Part shown: piece by piece, positions 7,708 through 15,419 of the stretch
Layout: each line of letters starts with the position of its first letter
Position numbering within the stretch: position 1 is the stretch's first letter
Assembly (NCBI GenBank): GCA_964599915.1
Contig: CAZRHR010000038.1
Span: forward strand, 1 to 26,589
DNA from: CAZRHR01 sp964599915
GTDB taxonomy: Bacteria > Bacteroidota > Bacteroidia > CAIKAF01
DNA length: 26,589 bases
Direction of reading: 5' to 3'
The notes under the pieces: generated by a model
The model's input: the letters and a program-made list of their open reading frames with translations, nothing else
What the model was told of the DNA's origin: nothing
The model's database searches: none
Made by a program: the position numbers and the translations under genes

Positions 7708-8114
7708 GCCAAGGGGAAAACAGAAACCAACAAACCCACCAGCAACAGCGTGGCGGTCCAAACCAAAGCAAACAACGCACCCAGCCAGCCGGCGCCAATG
7801 TTTTTTCCTTTGCTTGTAAGAAGCACCGCAAGGAGATCTAAAATCCCACAACCACCCAATGCCGCTCCTGCAGCAAATAGGGTAGAAGGGAACAGCGGTA
7901 AAACCCGCTCCCAACCGAAAATAATCAAGGTTATACCCAAAATAGTTCCTGTAAAAGCGGTAAGAAGCGAACCTAGAAATCCTTTAAAGCCACTCCACCA
8001 ATACGCCAAACTTTTCCATAAAATCCATCCAACGACCCCACCGCCTGCATACGCTTGTACTGCCGGGTTGTGAGGCAATTGTTGTATCCAATGCGCCAGC
8101 CATTCCGATATCAT
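7704..8114 (-). CDS. Hypothetical four-helix membrane protein
   Basis: I do not recognise this 136-residue protein. It is almost entirely hydrophobic, with about four membrane segments near residues 18-40, 43-68, 79-100 and 108-133, rich in Gly, Ala and Trp, with short polar loops (SKGKN). It sits 39 bases after valS and overlaps the start of rsgA by 4 bases, which suggests one transcript. There are no conserved charged residues within the helices that would point to a transporter. It is most likely an inner-membrane protein of unknown function; context with valS and rsgA gives no clear hint. Confidence 0.7.
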   Translation of the reverse strand: MISEWLAHWIQQLPHNPAVQAYAGGGVVGWILWKSLAYWWSGFKGFLGSLLTAFTGTILGITLIIFGWERVLPLFPSTLFAAGAALGGCGILDLLAVLLTSKGKNIGAGWLGALFALVWTATLLLVGLLVSVFPLA

Positions 8115-8153
8115 AAGGCAATAAAATTGGGCATGGATAGCATAAATGACAGT

Positions 8154-10784
8154 TTAGGCGGAAAATCCTTCAAGTGCGGCTTTGAGGTTTTGAATTTTAG
8201 CCAAGGCATCGGCTTCTTTTTTCCGTTCGTTGGCCACCACTTGTTCCGGGGCGCCTTCTACGAAACGGGTGTTGCTTAATTTTTGTTGCACACTTTTCAA
8301 AAAGCCTTCTAAATAAGTAAGTTCCTCCTGAATTTTGATCTTCTCTTCTTCCGGATTAAAGGTTGCCGAGGGCAGTCCCATTTGCCATTGCTTCACCAAA
8401 AACGTAGACCATTGGGCATCCATTTGGTTGGTTTCTACGGGTGTTTCAATTCCGGCTAGCTTTTCTACCACAGGATTCCATTCCTTAGGCCAAGGTTGCT
8501 GTTCGGTTTGAATGTATAAGGTCAGTTTTTCTTTGGGGCTAATGCCTTGTTTTTGACGAAACTGGCGCACACCGGCGATGGCTTCTTTCATCCATTCAAA
8601 GGGTTCAGTGTAGGTGATGGTGCGCGGCTGAGTTTCCGGCCAAGGTGCAAGAACCAAAGCGCCGCCCTCCGTAGAAAGTCCTAAATCTTCCCATAACATC
8701 TCGGTGATGAAGGGCATAAACGGATGCAATGCACGCAATAAACGGGAAAAATGATGCCGGGTGGCTTCCCAAATTTCTCTTGACATGGGGGCACCATGGG
8801 CTGGTTTTACCCACTCTAAATACCAAGAACAGAAATCGTCCCAAGCCCATTTGTAGGTCGTGGTGAGCGCATCGGAAATTCTAAATTTTTCGAAGTGTTC
8901 CTCAATGTCCAATAAGGCTTGGTTAGACTGTTCTGCATACCAATGCAGGGCCATTTTAGAGGCCTCATCGGCAGGAATATCGGCTGGCTCCCAACCTGAA
9001 ATCAACTTGGCTGCGTTGAAAATTTTATTGGCAAAATTTCTTCCCTGGCCGCACAGGCTTTCGTCGAAGAGCAAGTCGTTTCCGGCGGCAGCACTCATCA
9101 ATAGTCCCACCCGTACACCGTCTGCCCCATATTGATCTATGAGCGCAAGGGCGTCGGGTGAATTGCCAAGTTGTTTTGACATTTTTCGCCCTTGTTTATC
9201 CCGGACAATGCCTGTGAAATACACGTTTTTAAATGGTGCTTTTCCGGTAAATGCATACCCGGCCATGATCATACGCGCTACCCAAAAGAACAGGATATCC
9301 GGCCCTGTGACCAAATCTGCAGTGGGATAATAGTATTGAATATCCGGATTGTTGGGATTTTTGAAACCATCAAACACGGAGATGGGCCAAAGCCAAGAAG
9401 AGAACCATGTATCTAATACATCCTCATCTTGCTGAAGGCAGGAAGCTTCTTTTCCGGGGTAAAATGCAGCGGCTTCATTCCAAGCTTCGGCCTGTGTTTT
9501 GGCCACAAATACTTTTCCGTCCGGACCATACCAAGCCGGAATGCGCTGACCCCACCACAATTGCCTTGAAATGCACCAATCTTTGATGTTTTCTAACCAA
9601 TGGCGATAGGTATTTTTAAACTTGGGTGGATGAAACGCAATGGTGCCATCCATCACCGAGGTGAGGACTTCAGGGTGTTTTTCCATGAAAGCCTGCATGT
9701 TGACAAACCATTGCAGGGAAACCCTCGGCTCTATGGGCACACGGGTTCTTTCACTAAAGCCTACCTGGTGCACAATGGGTTCCTTTTTCACCAAAGCCCC
9801 TTCTGATTCTAAATCTTTGGCAATTTGCGTGCGCACCGCAAACCGCTCCATACCTACATAGCGTTCTACCGTGGGCGCAACCGTTCCGTTGGCCTCGAAC
9901 ATATCAATAAACGCGAGCTGATGTTTTTCACCCAGCATGTAATCATTGGGATCATGTGCCGGTGTTACTTTTAAGCAGCCCGTACCAAATTCAGGGTCTA
10001 CGTAGGGATCTGCAATGACGGGAATTTCTCTTGAGGTGAGTGGAACTTTTACGGTTTTTCCAATCACATGGGTGAAGCGTGGGTCATCGGGGTGTACACA
10101 AAGCGCCGTGTCTGCCAAAATGGTTTCAGGTCGGGTGGTCGCGATGGTAAGGTGTCCGCTGCCATCCGTTAAAGCGTAAGAAACATAATACAAGTGGCCT
10201 TGCGATTCCTGATAGATGACTTCTTCATCGGAAAGTGCGGTAAGGCCTGCGGGGTCCCAGTTGACCATGCGTTTTCCACGATAGATGAAGCCCTCTTTAT
10301 GCAAGCGAATAAATACTTCAAGTACGGCATCCGTAAGATCGGGTTCCATGGTAAACCGGGTACGTTGCCAATCGCACGAGGCGCCCAGTTTTTGCAATTG
10401 CTGAAGGATGATTCCTCCATATTTTTCTTTCCAGGCCCACGCATGGGTGAGAAAAGCTTCGCGCGTTAGACTGGATTTGTCTATCCCTTGCTCTTTAAGG
10501 AGGGCCACCACTTTGGCTTCAGTGGCAATGGACGCGTGGTCTGTTCCGGGAACCCAAACGGCATTTTTTCCGAGCATTCTAGCGCGGCGGACCAAAATAT
10601 CTTGTAACGTATTATTGAGCATGTGCCCCATGTGAAGCACGCCCGTGACGTTGGGGGGAGGAATGACAATACTGTAAGGAGCCCGCTGGTCAGGAACGGC
10701 CCGAAAACAGTCCGAAGCCAGCCATTTTTCATAAATATTTGATTCTAACCCTGCAGGTTGATAGGTTGCCGTACGTAAACTCAT
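8154..10784 (-). CDS. valS: Valyl-tRNA synthetase
   Basis: ValS charges tRNA-Val with valine and edits misactivated threonine. The 876-residue class I synthetase has PPPNVTGVLHMGH (HIGH motif as HMGH at 51-54), the editing (CP1) domain near 190-340 with TTRPETILADTA and GTGCLKVTPAHDPNDY, the catalytic block WWGQRIPAWYG, and KMSKQ at 534-538 in place of KMSKS, a variant I associate with Bacteroidota enzymes. The last 65 residues form the usual C-terminal coiled-coil arm (EEEKIKIQEELTYLEGF). Length is normal. It is the first gene of the long minus-strand run and has its own promoter facing away from the DUF1573 genes. Confidence 0.98.
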   Translation of the reverse strand: MSLRTATYQPAGLESNIYEKWLASDCFRAVPDQRAPYSIVIPPPNVTGVLHMGHMLNNTLQDILVRRARMLGKNAVWVPGTDHASIATEAKVVALLKEQGIDKSSLTREAFLTHAWAWKEKYGGIILQQLQKLGASCDWQRTRFTMEPDLTDAVLEVFIRLHKEGFIYRGKRMVNWDPAGLTALSDEEVIYQESQGHLYYVSYALTDGSGHLTIATTRPETILADTALCVHPDDPRFTHVIGKTVKVPLTSREIPVIADPYVDPEFGTGCLKVTPAHDPNDYMLGEKHQLAFIDMFEANGTVAPTVERYVGMERFAVRTQIAKDLESEGALVKKEPIVHQVGFSERTRVPIEPRVSLQWFVNMQAFMEKHPEVLTSVMDGTIAFHPPKFKNTYRHWLENIKDWCISRQLWWGQRIPAWYGPDGKVFVAKTQAEAWNEAAAFYPGKEASCLQQDEDVLDTWFSSWLWPISVFDGFKNPNNPDIQYYYPTADLVTGPDILFFWVARMIMAGYAFTGKAPFKNVYFTGIVRDKQGRKMSKQLGNSPDALALIDQYGADGVRVGLLMSAAAGNDLLFDESLCGQGRNFANKIFNAAKLISGWEPADIPADEASKMALHWYAEQSNQALLDIEEHFEKFRISDALTTTYKWAWDDFCSWYLEWVKPAHGAPMSREIWEATRHHFSRLLRALHPFMPFITEMLWEDLGLSTEGGALVLAPWPETQPRTITYTEPFEWMKEAIAGVRQFRQKQGISPKEKLTLYIQTEQQPWPKEWNPVVEKLAGIETPVETNQMDAQWSTFLVKQWQMGLPSATFNPEEEKIKIQEELTYLEGFLKSVQQKLSNTRFVEGAPEQVVANERKKEADALAKIQNLKAALEGFSA

Positions 10785-10810
10785 GAATGTGTCTTATGTA
10801 AAAAACGCCA

Positions 10811-10841
10811 CAAAGGTAAGGTCTATTCAGCGGAAGGCCAA
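10811..10841 (-). promoter_or_regulatory. Putative valS promoter
   Basis: The minus strand has TTG (10839-10841), a 20-base spacer, and TACCTTTG (10811-10818), an exact TAnnTTTG match. Transcription should start about 22 bases before the valS ATG. No T-box or other leader structure is visible in this short leader. Confidence 0.65.
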
Positions 10842-10877
10842 CACTTGTTTAGGACGTTGTAAGGGCTGACTTTTTCC

Positions 10878-10894
10878 TGTTAATGTTCTGTTAA
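10878..10894 (+). promoter_or_regulatory. Direct repeat TGTTAA-N5-TGTTAA, possible response-regulator site
   Basis: Two identical hexamers (10878-10883 and 10889-10894) have starts exactly 11 bases apart, each preceded by C. They lie immediately upstream of where the -33 region of the first DUF1573 promoter should be. The same arrangement occurs before the second DUF1573 gene. Direct repeats with an 11-bp period are typical of OmpR/PhoB-family response regulators; the reverse complement TTAACA resembles the PhoP repeat of Bacillus. The binding protein is unknown. Confidence 0.5.
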
Positions 10895-10920
10895 TCCAAG
10901 AGAGCCCGCAGGTTTTTGCA

Positions 10921-10928
10921 TAATTTTG
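10921..10928 (+). promoter_or_regulatory. Putative -7 element of first DUF1573 gene
   Basis: TAATTTTG matches TAnnTTTG exactly and lies 29 bases before the chosen ATG. No good -33 TTG is found at 19-21 bases upstream, which would fit a promoter that needs an activator bound at the adjacent TGTTAA repeats. Confidence 0.55.
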
Positions 10929-10957
10929 GAGAACCGAAACGGAAAAAAGTAATTTTC

Positions 10958-11419
10958 ATGAGACATCTTATTGCCACCCTTGCCCTTTCTTTCGCCTTTG
11001 TACAGGGTGTTGCTGCCCAGCAATCCGGACCTGTTTTTCAGGCCGATAAAATGGAATTAGATTTCGGAGAAATTCCATACAAAGGAGAAGGTACCCGAGA
11101 ATTTAAATTTAGAAATACCGGAAATTCGGTCTTATTGGTCACCAACGCACGCGGTTCATGCGGCTGTACGGTGCCAGAGTGGCCCAAAGAACCCATTCGC
11201 CCCAATGAAACGGCTAGCATTCGCATCAAATATGACACCAGCAGAAGTGGTCCGATTTTGAAAACAGTTACTGTAACTACCAATGAGGTTGAATCTACGG
11301 ATGCAGCCGGTAATCCCGTGTATAAACAACACACCATTACGGTAAAAGGAAATGTAAGGCCAGCGCCCCAAAATGATGGATTGCCCACAAGGACAAACTC
11401 CAGCATTCCTCAAGATTGA
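10958..11419 (+). CDS. Secreted DUF1573 domain protein (paralogue 1)
   Basis: A 153-residue exported protein of unknown function. Residues 1-20 form a signal peptide (MRHLIATLALSFAFVQGVAA). The rest is one DUF1573 domain, an immunoglobulin-like fold seen in very many Bacteroidota envelope proteins: DFGEIPYKGEGTREFKFRN, then GSCGCTVPEWPKEPI with Cys at 68 and 70, then IKYDTSRSGPILKTVTVTTN. The two close cysteines could bind a metal or form a disulfide; this is not established for the family as far as I know. The tail after residue 133 is Pro/Asn-rich and absent from paralogue 2. The ATG at 10958 is chosen because it starts the signal peptide; the frame upstream includes the promoter box. It is followed by a strong terminator, so it is probably transcribed alone. 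Confidence 0.88.
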   Translation: MRHLIATLALSFAFVQGVAAQQSGPVFQADKMELDFGEIPYKGEGTREFKFRNTGNSVLLVTNARGSCGCTVPEWPKEPIRPNETASIRIKYDTSRSGPILKTVTVTTNEVESTDAAGNPVYKQHTITVKGNVRPAPQNDGLPTRTNSSIPQD

Positions 11420-11450
11420 GTTTGCATAGAGAAAGTTAAAGTCATGATGT

Positions 11451-11482
11451 AAAGCGCCCTCGCATTGAGGGCGCTTTTTTTT
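11451..11482 (+). terminator. Rho-independent terminator after first DUF1573 gene
   Basis: A perfect 9-bp GC-rich stem (11453-11461 with 11467-11475), a 5-base loop GCATT and a run of eight Ts (11475-11482) follow the DUF1573 stop by about 30 bases. It separates the two DUF1573 genes into different transcripts. Confidence 0.93.
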
Positions 11483-11504
11483 ACATGCCCAGGTTGCTCA
11501 GGTT

Positions 11505-11521
11505 TGTTAAAACCCTGTTAA
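11505..11521 (+). promoter_or_regulatory. Second copy of direct repeat TGTTAA-N5-TGTTAA
   Basis: Hexamers at 11505-11510 and 11516-11521, again with starts exactly 11 bases apart, lie 13 bases upstream of the -33 TTTG of the second DUF1573 promoter. The spacer bases differ from the first copy, so only the hexamers and their spacing are shared. Distance from the repeat to the -7 box is 38 bases here and 26 in the first copy, a difference of about one helical turn. Confidence 0.5.
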
Positions 11522-11534
11522 GGAGGTGTGGAAA

Positions 11535-11567
11535 TTTGCGTTTACCCTGTGGAGGTCGCTACATTTG
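11535..11567 (+). promoter_or_regulatory. Putative promoter of second DUF1573 gene
   Basis: TTTG (11535-11538), a 21-base spacer, and TACATTTG (11560-11567) match both elements of the Bacteroidota promoter consensus. The mRNA leader to the ATG at 11610 would be about 38 bases. Confidence 0.7.
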
Positions 11568-11609
11568 AGTTGGCATTAAAATTGCAACATTCGCACAAAA
11601 AAACATCCT

Positions 11610-12017
11610 ATGAAAGGTTTATTATTTGCAGTATTGGGCTTTTGTTTTGCGTTGAGCACGCAGGCGCAAATGGCTTTAGGTCCAAAATTAGAAGCTACCG
11701 CCTTGGTGGTTGATTATGGAACCATTAAAAAGGGAAGCGAAAAGGCCCGTGTTTGGAAGTTTAGAAATGCCGGAACGGAGCCATTGGTGATTACCAACAC
11801 AGAAGGAAGCTGTGGGTGTACTGTGCCTACCAAACCAGAACGTCCCATTCCACCCAGAGGAAATGGTGAAATTAAAATTGAATACGACACACAACGTGTG
11901 GGTCCGTTTGAAAAAACTGTCACCATTACCACCAACGAAGTGGAAGGTAAAGACGCCGCCGGAAACCCAATTTACCGCCGTGTGGTGGTGAAAGTAAAAG
12001 GCACCGTTGAAGAATAA
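11610..12017 (+). CDS. Secreted DUF1573 domain protein (paralogue 2)
   Basis: A 135-residue exported protein, paralogue of the gene at 10958. The signal peptide is residues 1-20 (MKGLLFAVLGFCFALSTQAQ). The mature part is a single DUF1573 domain with VVDYGTIKKGSEKARVWKF, GSCGCTVPTKPERPI and IEYDTQRVGPFEKTVTITTN. It aligns with paralogue 1 without gaps from residue 1 to about 132, and the two cysteines fall on the same residues (68 and 70). It lacks the Pro/Asn-rich tail of paralogue 1. The gene has its own promoter, its own terminator and the same TGTTAA repeat pair. Function is unknown; an envelope role is inferred from the signal peptide. Confidence 0.88.
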   Translation: MKGLLFAVLGFCFALSTQAQMALGPKLEATALVVDYGTIKKGSEKARVWKFRNAGTEPLVITNTEGSCGCTVPTKPERPIPPRGNGEIKIEYDTQRVGPFEKTVTITTNEVEGKDAAGNPIYRRVVVKVKGTVEE

Positions 12018-12050
12018 TATCTCGTTTATAAGTCTTGTTTAAAGTCACAA

Positions 12051-12074
12051 AAAACCGCCTTCAGGCGGTTTTTT
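12051..12074 (+). terminator. Rho-independent terminator after second DUF1573 gene
   Basis: Stem AACCGCC (12053-12059) with GGCGGTT (12064-12070), a 4-base loop and a T run to 12074. It lies about 35 bases after the DUF1573 stop and isolates it from the aminotransferase gene downstream. Confidence 0.9.
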
Positions 12075-12110
12075 GCTGTTTATCAGGCGTGTGAGTTTTA
12101 TTTTTACTGG

Positions 12111-12141
12111 TCTGATTTATGCCTTTGACACTGTATATTTG
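12111..12141 (+). promoter_or_regulatory. Putative promoter of the aminotransferase gene
   Basis: TATATTTG (12134-12141) is an exact TAnnTTTG box; TCTG at 12111-12114 is a one-mismatch -33 element at a 19-base spacing. Transcription would start about 10 bases before the ATG at 12156, giving a very short leader without a Shine-Dalgarno sequence. Confidence 0.55.
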
Positions 12142-12155
12142 CAAAAAAATATTCC

Positions 12156-13361
12156 ATGCCCAGCATATCCCTCAAGGGGCAACAAATGCCTGCATCTCCC
12201 ATTCGGAAACTGGTTCCCTACGCCGAAGCGGCTAAAAAGGCCGGAATTGGTGTTTTTCACTTAAATATTGGACAGCCGGATATTGAAACGCCCGAGGTGG
12301 CGCTTGAGGCGATACGAACTTTTCCTGATCGCGTGGTGGCTTATTCTCATTCGGCGGGAAATGAATCGTACCGAAAAAAATTGGCCGGTTATTATCAAAA
12401 GTTTGGTATGCCGGTGTCTGCCGAGGATATTATGATCACCACAGGTGGTTCAGAGGCGCTGTTGTTTGGGTTGATGAGTACCCTGAATCCCGGGGATGAA
12501 GTGATTATTCCTGAACCATTTTATGCCAATTATGCCGCCTTTGCAGTGGCCGCTGGTGCCGTGATTCGTCCGGTGACCTCTTATTTATCCGAAGGATTCA
12601 GGCTTCCCAAGGTGGAAGCTTTCGAGGCCCTAATTACCCCGAAAACCAAAGCCATTGTTATTTGTAACCCAGGAAATCCAACAGGTTATTTATATAGCCA
12701 GGCCGAATTGGAACAGCTACGGGACATTGTGGTCAAGCATAACCTCTTCCTTTTTGCGGATGAGGTATACCGTGAGTTCATTTATGACGGCAGGTCTTTC
12801 TACTCTACCTACAATTTATCCGGGCTTGAGGAACACCTCATCATGGTAGATTCAGTTTCGAAACGCTATAGCATGTGTGGCGCACGGATTGGTGCACTGG
12901 TTACACGCAACCGGGAAGTATATGAAGCGGCATTGAAATTTGCTCAGGCCCGTTTAAGTCCACCTACCTTTGGGCAGGTGGCTTCCGAAGCAGCGCTAGA
13001 GACTCCTGCATCCTATTTTGAAGCAGTCGTAAAAGAATATTCAGCTCGACGCGACAGAGCCATTGCCTTGTTGAACGAAATTCCCGGTGTGGTTTGTCCT
13101 AATCCGGGTGGTGCATTTTATGCCGTGGCTCAATTGCCGGTAGAAGATGCAGAAGACTTCTGCAAATGGATGCTTAGCGATTTTTCCTTTGAAGGTCATA
13201 CGGTGATGATGGCCCCTGCCTCTGGATTTTATGCAACACCAGGACTTGGAAAGTCGGAAGTGCGCATTGCTTACGTGCTGGAATTACCCGCCATTGAAGC
13301 GGCCATGCGCTGTTTGGCGGAAGGACTTAAAGTCTACGCCCAACAAAAGGTCTTGGTTTAA
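12156..13361 (+). CDS. PLP-dependent class I/II aminotransferase (aspartate aminotransferase-like)
   Basis: A 401-residue cytoplasmic aminotransferase of fold type I. Motifs include LNIGQPDIETPE near 31-42, TTGGSEALLFGL near 95-106 (phosphate/ring contact), VICNPGNPTGYLYS near 167-180, the PLP-ring Asp in LFADEVYREFIYDG near 204-217, and SVSKRYSMCGARIGAL, in which K236 forms the Schiff base with PLP and the following Arg holds the phosphate. The C-terminal Arg in EVRIAYVL binds the substrate carboxylate. It resembles the prokaryotic aspartate aminotransferase group. The specific amino donor cannot be told from sequence; alanine or aromatic substrates are possible. It stands alone, with a promoter just upstream and a convergent gene 50 bases downstream. 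Confidence 0.9.
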   Translation: MPSISLKGQQMPASPIRKLVPYAEAAKKAGIGVFHLNIGQPDIETPEVALEAIRTFPDRVVAYSHSAGNESYRKKLAGYYQKFGMPVSAEDIMITTGGSEALLFGLMSTLNPGDEVIIPEPFYANYAAFAVAAGAVIRPVTSYLSEGFRLPKVEAFEALITPKTKAIVICNPGNPTGYLYSQAELEQLRDIVVKHNLFLFADEVYREFIYDGRSFYSTYNLSGLEEHLIMVDSVSKRYSMCGARIGALVTRNREVYEAALKFAQARLSPPTFGQVASEAALETPASYFEAVVKEYSARRDRAIALLNEIPGVVCPNPGGAFYAVAQLPVEDAEDFCKWMLSDFSFEGHTVMMAPASGFYATPGLGKSEVRIAYVLELPAIEAAMRCLAEGLKVYAQQKVLV

Positions 13362-13410
13362 AATCTTTGATTTTTTCATCCAAATACTAGATACCTCCGC
13401 CTTTTTTGGG

Positions 13411-14730
13411 TTACCAAGAGAGCGAAAATCCTGTGTCTGTGGTATGTCGCCACGCTTCATCAATGGATTCATCCCACCGACTTTGATGTTGTAGGTGAAA
13501 CTTCACGTGCGTTCCTAGCGCCCATTGCCACCGACTTTGGGCTTGAATGCTCTTTTGTAAGGTTAAAAATGCTATTCGGGCTTCGGATTCCAGCGAAAAT
13601 TGCCATTTCTTTTTTTTCCAAACACTGCGAAAGGAAATACGGGCACCTTGTTCCCAAATCCAACGTTGGTCAGGCAAAAATCCGGTGGGCCAAGAGGGGT
13701 CTCCAACCCATTGCCCACCGAGCGCGATAATTCCTAAGCGGCCACCGATGGCGCCTAATTCAAATTTCCATTTTTCCGACCGGCCCCACCAAAAACCCGC
13801 ATCCAAGTGAAAAAATCCAGGTGCCAGCAGATTCGGGAACCTTGGTGGCGTCCCTGCCGGGTCAATGAGTTCCGGCCACAACCTGGTACCGAAAGCCAAT
13901 TGGCCCTGAAAGCCTATTTTTTTACTTTTTCCGGGATGCCAGTTGAAGGTAATTTTTGAATAATCATCTCGGGCTTTGAATCCCAAATCTATGGTCCACC
14001 ACCAAGAAAAATAAAGTCGCCAATCCAAAGAAAATGAAGTTTTCCCAGCAGCTCCCAATGCGCCTGTCCATCGAATTTCACCTAATCCCACCCATTGCCA
14101 TGGACCGTTTTTCATCTGTTGGGCGGTCATTTGGCCACTCAAATGCCAGGTTTGCTCCCAAGGCCATTTTTTTTCACGCGGCTGAATGCCTTGGCTGTCT
14201 GCAGGAGACGAAACAAAAACCGAGGCTCCTGAAATGCCCATGAGGCTATCACGGGTTTTTCTAAAATCGAGGGTGTCGTTATCATGTCGGGTAATCGTGA
14301 ACTGAACAAAAGGTAGTGTCTGTGGACTTCTTACCAGAACTTGGGTATAAACCTGTTTTTTTAATTCCGGATTTTGCTTTTTTTCATGCCATGTACGGAG
14401 GTCGTTCCATGGGCAATTGAGCGTTGTGTACCATGTAGGATGGTTGATGGTAGGTTGTGCCCATGAGCTCAATAAGAATGGTTTAGTTGAGCGGTTGGGG
14501 ATAAGGAGTGGATGGCGATTTACCCAAGGAATTGGATGTTGCGGTCTTCGGATGGAAATCTTTGAGTTAAAATAGGTCCCCATAATAACAGACTCATAAC
14601 CAAGTGTATGTAACGTTGGGATTGGATGCAATTGAGCGGATAGAGGAAACCATGTCCCCAGACTTATTCCCATCAAGCCTTTGATCCAAAGCGCGTTTTG
14701 AGTTAAGGAGTTGAGCCAAGCCGGGAGCAT
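13411..14730 (-). CDS. Uncharacterised outer-membrane protein, probable beta-barrel
   Basis: A 439-residue protein that I do not recognise. The N-terminal stretch to about residue 33 (...GISLGTWFPLSAQ) is a probable signal peptide. The middle (about 40-200) is polar and rich in Pro, Trp, His and Asn. The second half alternates aromatic and polar residues in short strands (LGEIRWTGALG, FSLDWRLYFSWWW, FKLGFQGQLAFG-like blocks, WKFELGAIGGRLGI, ISFRSVW, WALGTHVKFHL) and the chain ends GFSLSW, an aromatic C-terminal residue typical of outer-membrane barrels. Trp content is unusually high. It starts 10 bases after the lipoprotein gene at 14741, so the two are probably co-expressed and may form one envelope complex; this is inference. 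Confidence 0.7.
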   Translation of the reverse strand: MLPAWLNSLTQNALWIKGLMGISLGTWFPLSAQLHPIPTLHTLGYESVIMGTYFNSKISIRRPQHPIPWVNRHPLLIPNRSTKPFLLSSWAQPTINHPTWYTTLNCPWNDLRTWHEKKQNPELKKQVYTQVLVRSPQTLPFVQFTITRHDNDTLDFRKTRDSLMGISGASVFVSSPADSQGIQPREKKWPWEQTWHLSGQMTAQQMKNGPWQWVGLGEIRWTGALGAAGKTSFSLDWRLYFSWWWTIDLGFKARDDYSKITFNWHPGKSKKIGFQGQLAFGTRLWPELIDPAGTPPRFPNLLAPGFFHLDAGFWWGRSEKWKFELGAIGGRLGIIALGGQWVGDPSWPTGFLPDQRWIWEQGARISFRSVWKKKKWQFSLESEARIAFLTLQKSIQAQSRWQWALGTHVKFHLQHQSRWDESIDEAWRHTTDTGFSLSW

Positions 14731-14740
14731 TTTCCGGCGT

Positions 14741-15331
14741 TTATCGCTTTTTCCGTTTTATAGGATCACAGTTCACCATAAAGTGGATGGCGTTGGTGGG
14801 TGGAGGTTGTTGGATGATATGTTCTACCGAATCCACCCATTTGGACATTTTTCCAGCAAAATCTGCCCAAAAACTAAACACAATATAAGGGTGAGTTGGG
14901 GTCCATTCGAATGGCGTACCATCTTTAAATTGAAGGGAGGGAAGGGTTTGAAACACAATCGGATGCTGTGTCTTTGTGGGTAGGATGTTCGTTTTTTCAT
15001 CCTTCAATGACCGTAAAAACATGGGGAATCCTTTGGCACAGCTGGCGCCTGATGGACGTTTGAATAAGACTTGTCCTCGATGATCAAATACAAACACCTG
15101 TGGGAAAGAGGCGCCGTATTCAAAAAATGGCGCCCAGGCTTTTTCAGAAAGAAAGAGTAGGCGGTCGGTATCCCAGCCTTTCTTTTTTGCAGTCGAAATA
15201 ACAAATTCCGGAGAAAGCGGTCTGGGGTTATGGATGCCACTGGACCATTTGGCTAAGAGTACGCAGCCTGAGTTTAAGCAGACAAAGGAAAGCCACAGCC
15301 CCCAAAAGAGGTTTTTATGTTGCATAAGCAT
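14741..15331 (-). CDS. Hypothetical lipoprotein with thioredoxin-like pattern
   Basis: A 196-residue predicted lipoprotein. The N-terminus has a hydrophobic signal ending LNSGC, with the acylated Cys at about residue 23, so it should be membrane-anchored on the periplasmic or outer side. Two regions look like strands of a thioredoxin-type fold: FPQVFVFDHRGQVLFKRPSGASC near 76-98 and YIVFSFWADFAGKMSKWVDSVEHII near 148-173 followed by IHFMVNCDP. The FWADFAGK block resembles the thioredoxin FWA-x-WCGPC site but lacks both cysteines, so redox activity is unlikely. The family is unknown. It is followed 10 bases later by the beta-barrel gene. The start may be the Met two codons further in (MQHKNLF). 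Confidence 0.65.
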   Translation of the reverse strand: MLMQHKNLFWGLWLSFVCLNSGCVLLAKWSSGIHNPRPLSPEFVISTAKKKGWDTDRLLFLSEKAWAPFFEYGASFPQVFVFDHRGQVLFKRPSGASCAKGFPMFLRSLKDEKTNILPTKTQHPIVFQTLPSLQFKDGTPFEWTPTHPYIVFSFWADFAGKMSKWVDSVEHIIQQPPPTNAIHFMVNCDPIKRKKR

Positions 15332-15377
15332 TGAAATGATGAATAAAAACGAGAAGAGGAAAGAATTGGGAGAATAA

Positions 15378-15411
15378 AGGCGGCGGGCCCTTGTGACGGA
15401 CCCGCGCCTTC
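15378..15411 (-). terminator. Possible terminator hairpin
   Basis: AAGGCG (15378-15383) and CGGG (15385-15388) pair with CCCG (15402-15405) and CGCCTT (15406-15411), a 10-bp GC-rich stem with one bulged base. It lies 8 bases after the stop of the small secreted-protein gene. The T run that follows on the minus strand is weak (TTTATTCT), so it may be a partial terminator or an mRNA-stabilising hairpin. Confidence 0.5.
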
Positions 15412-15419
15412 ACTTGTTT

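Noticed and set aside
14741..15331. Active thioredoxin-like oxidoreductase
   Set aside because: The FWADFAGK block resembles the FWAxWCGPC motif but both cysteines are missing, so only a fold similarity is suggested.
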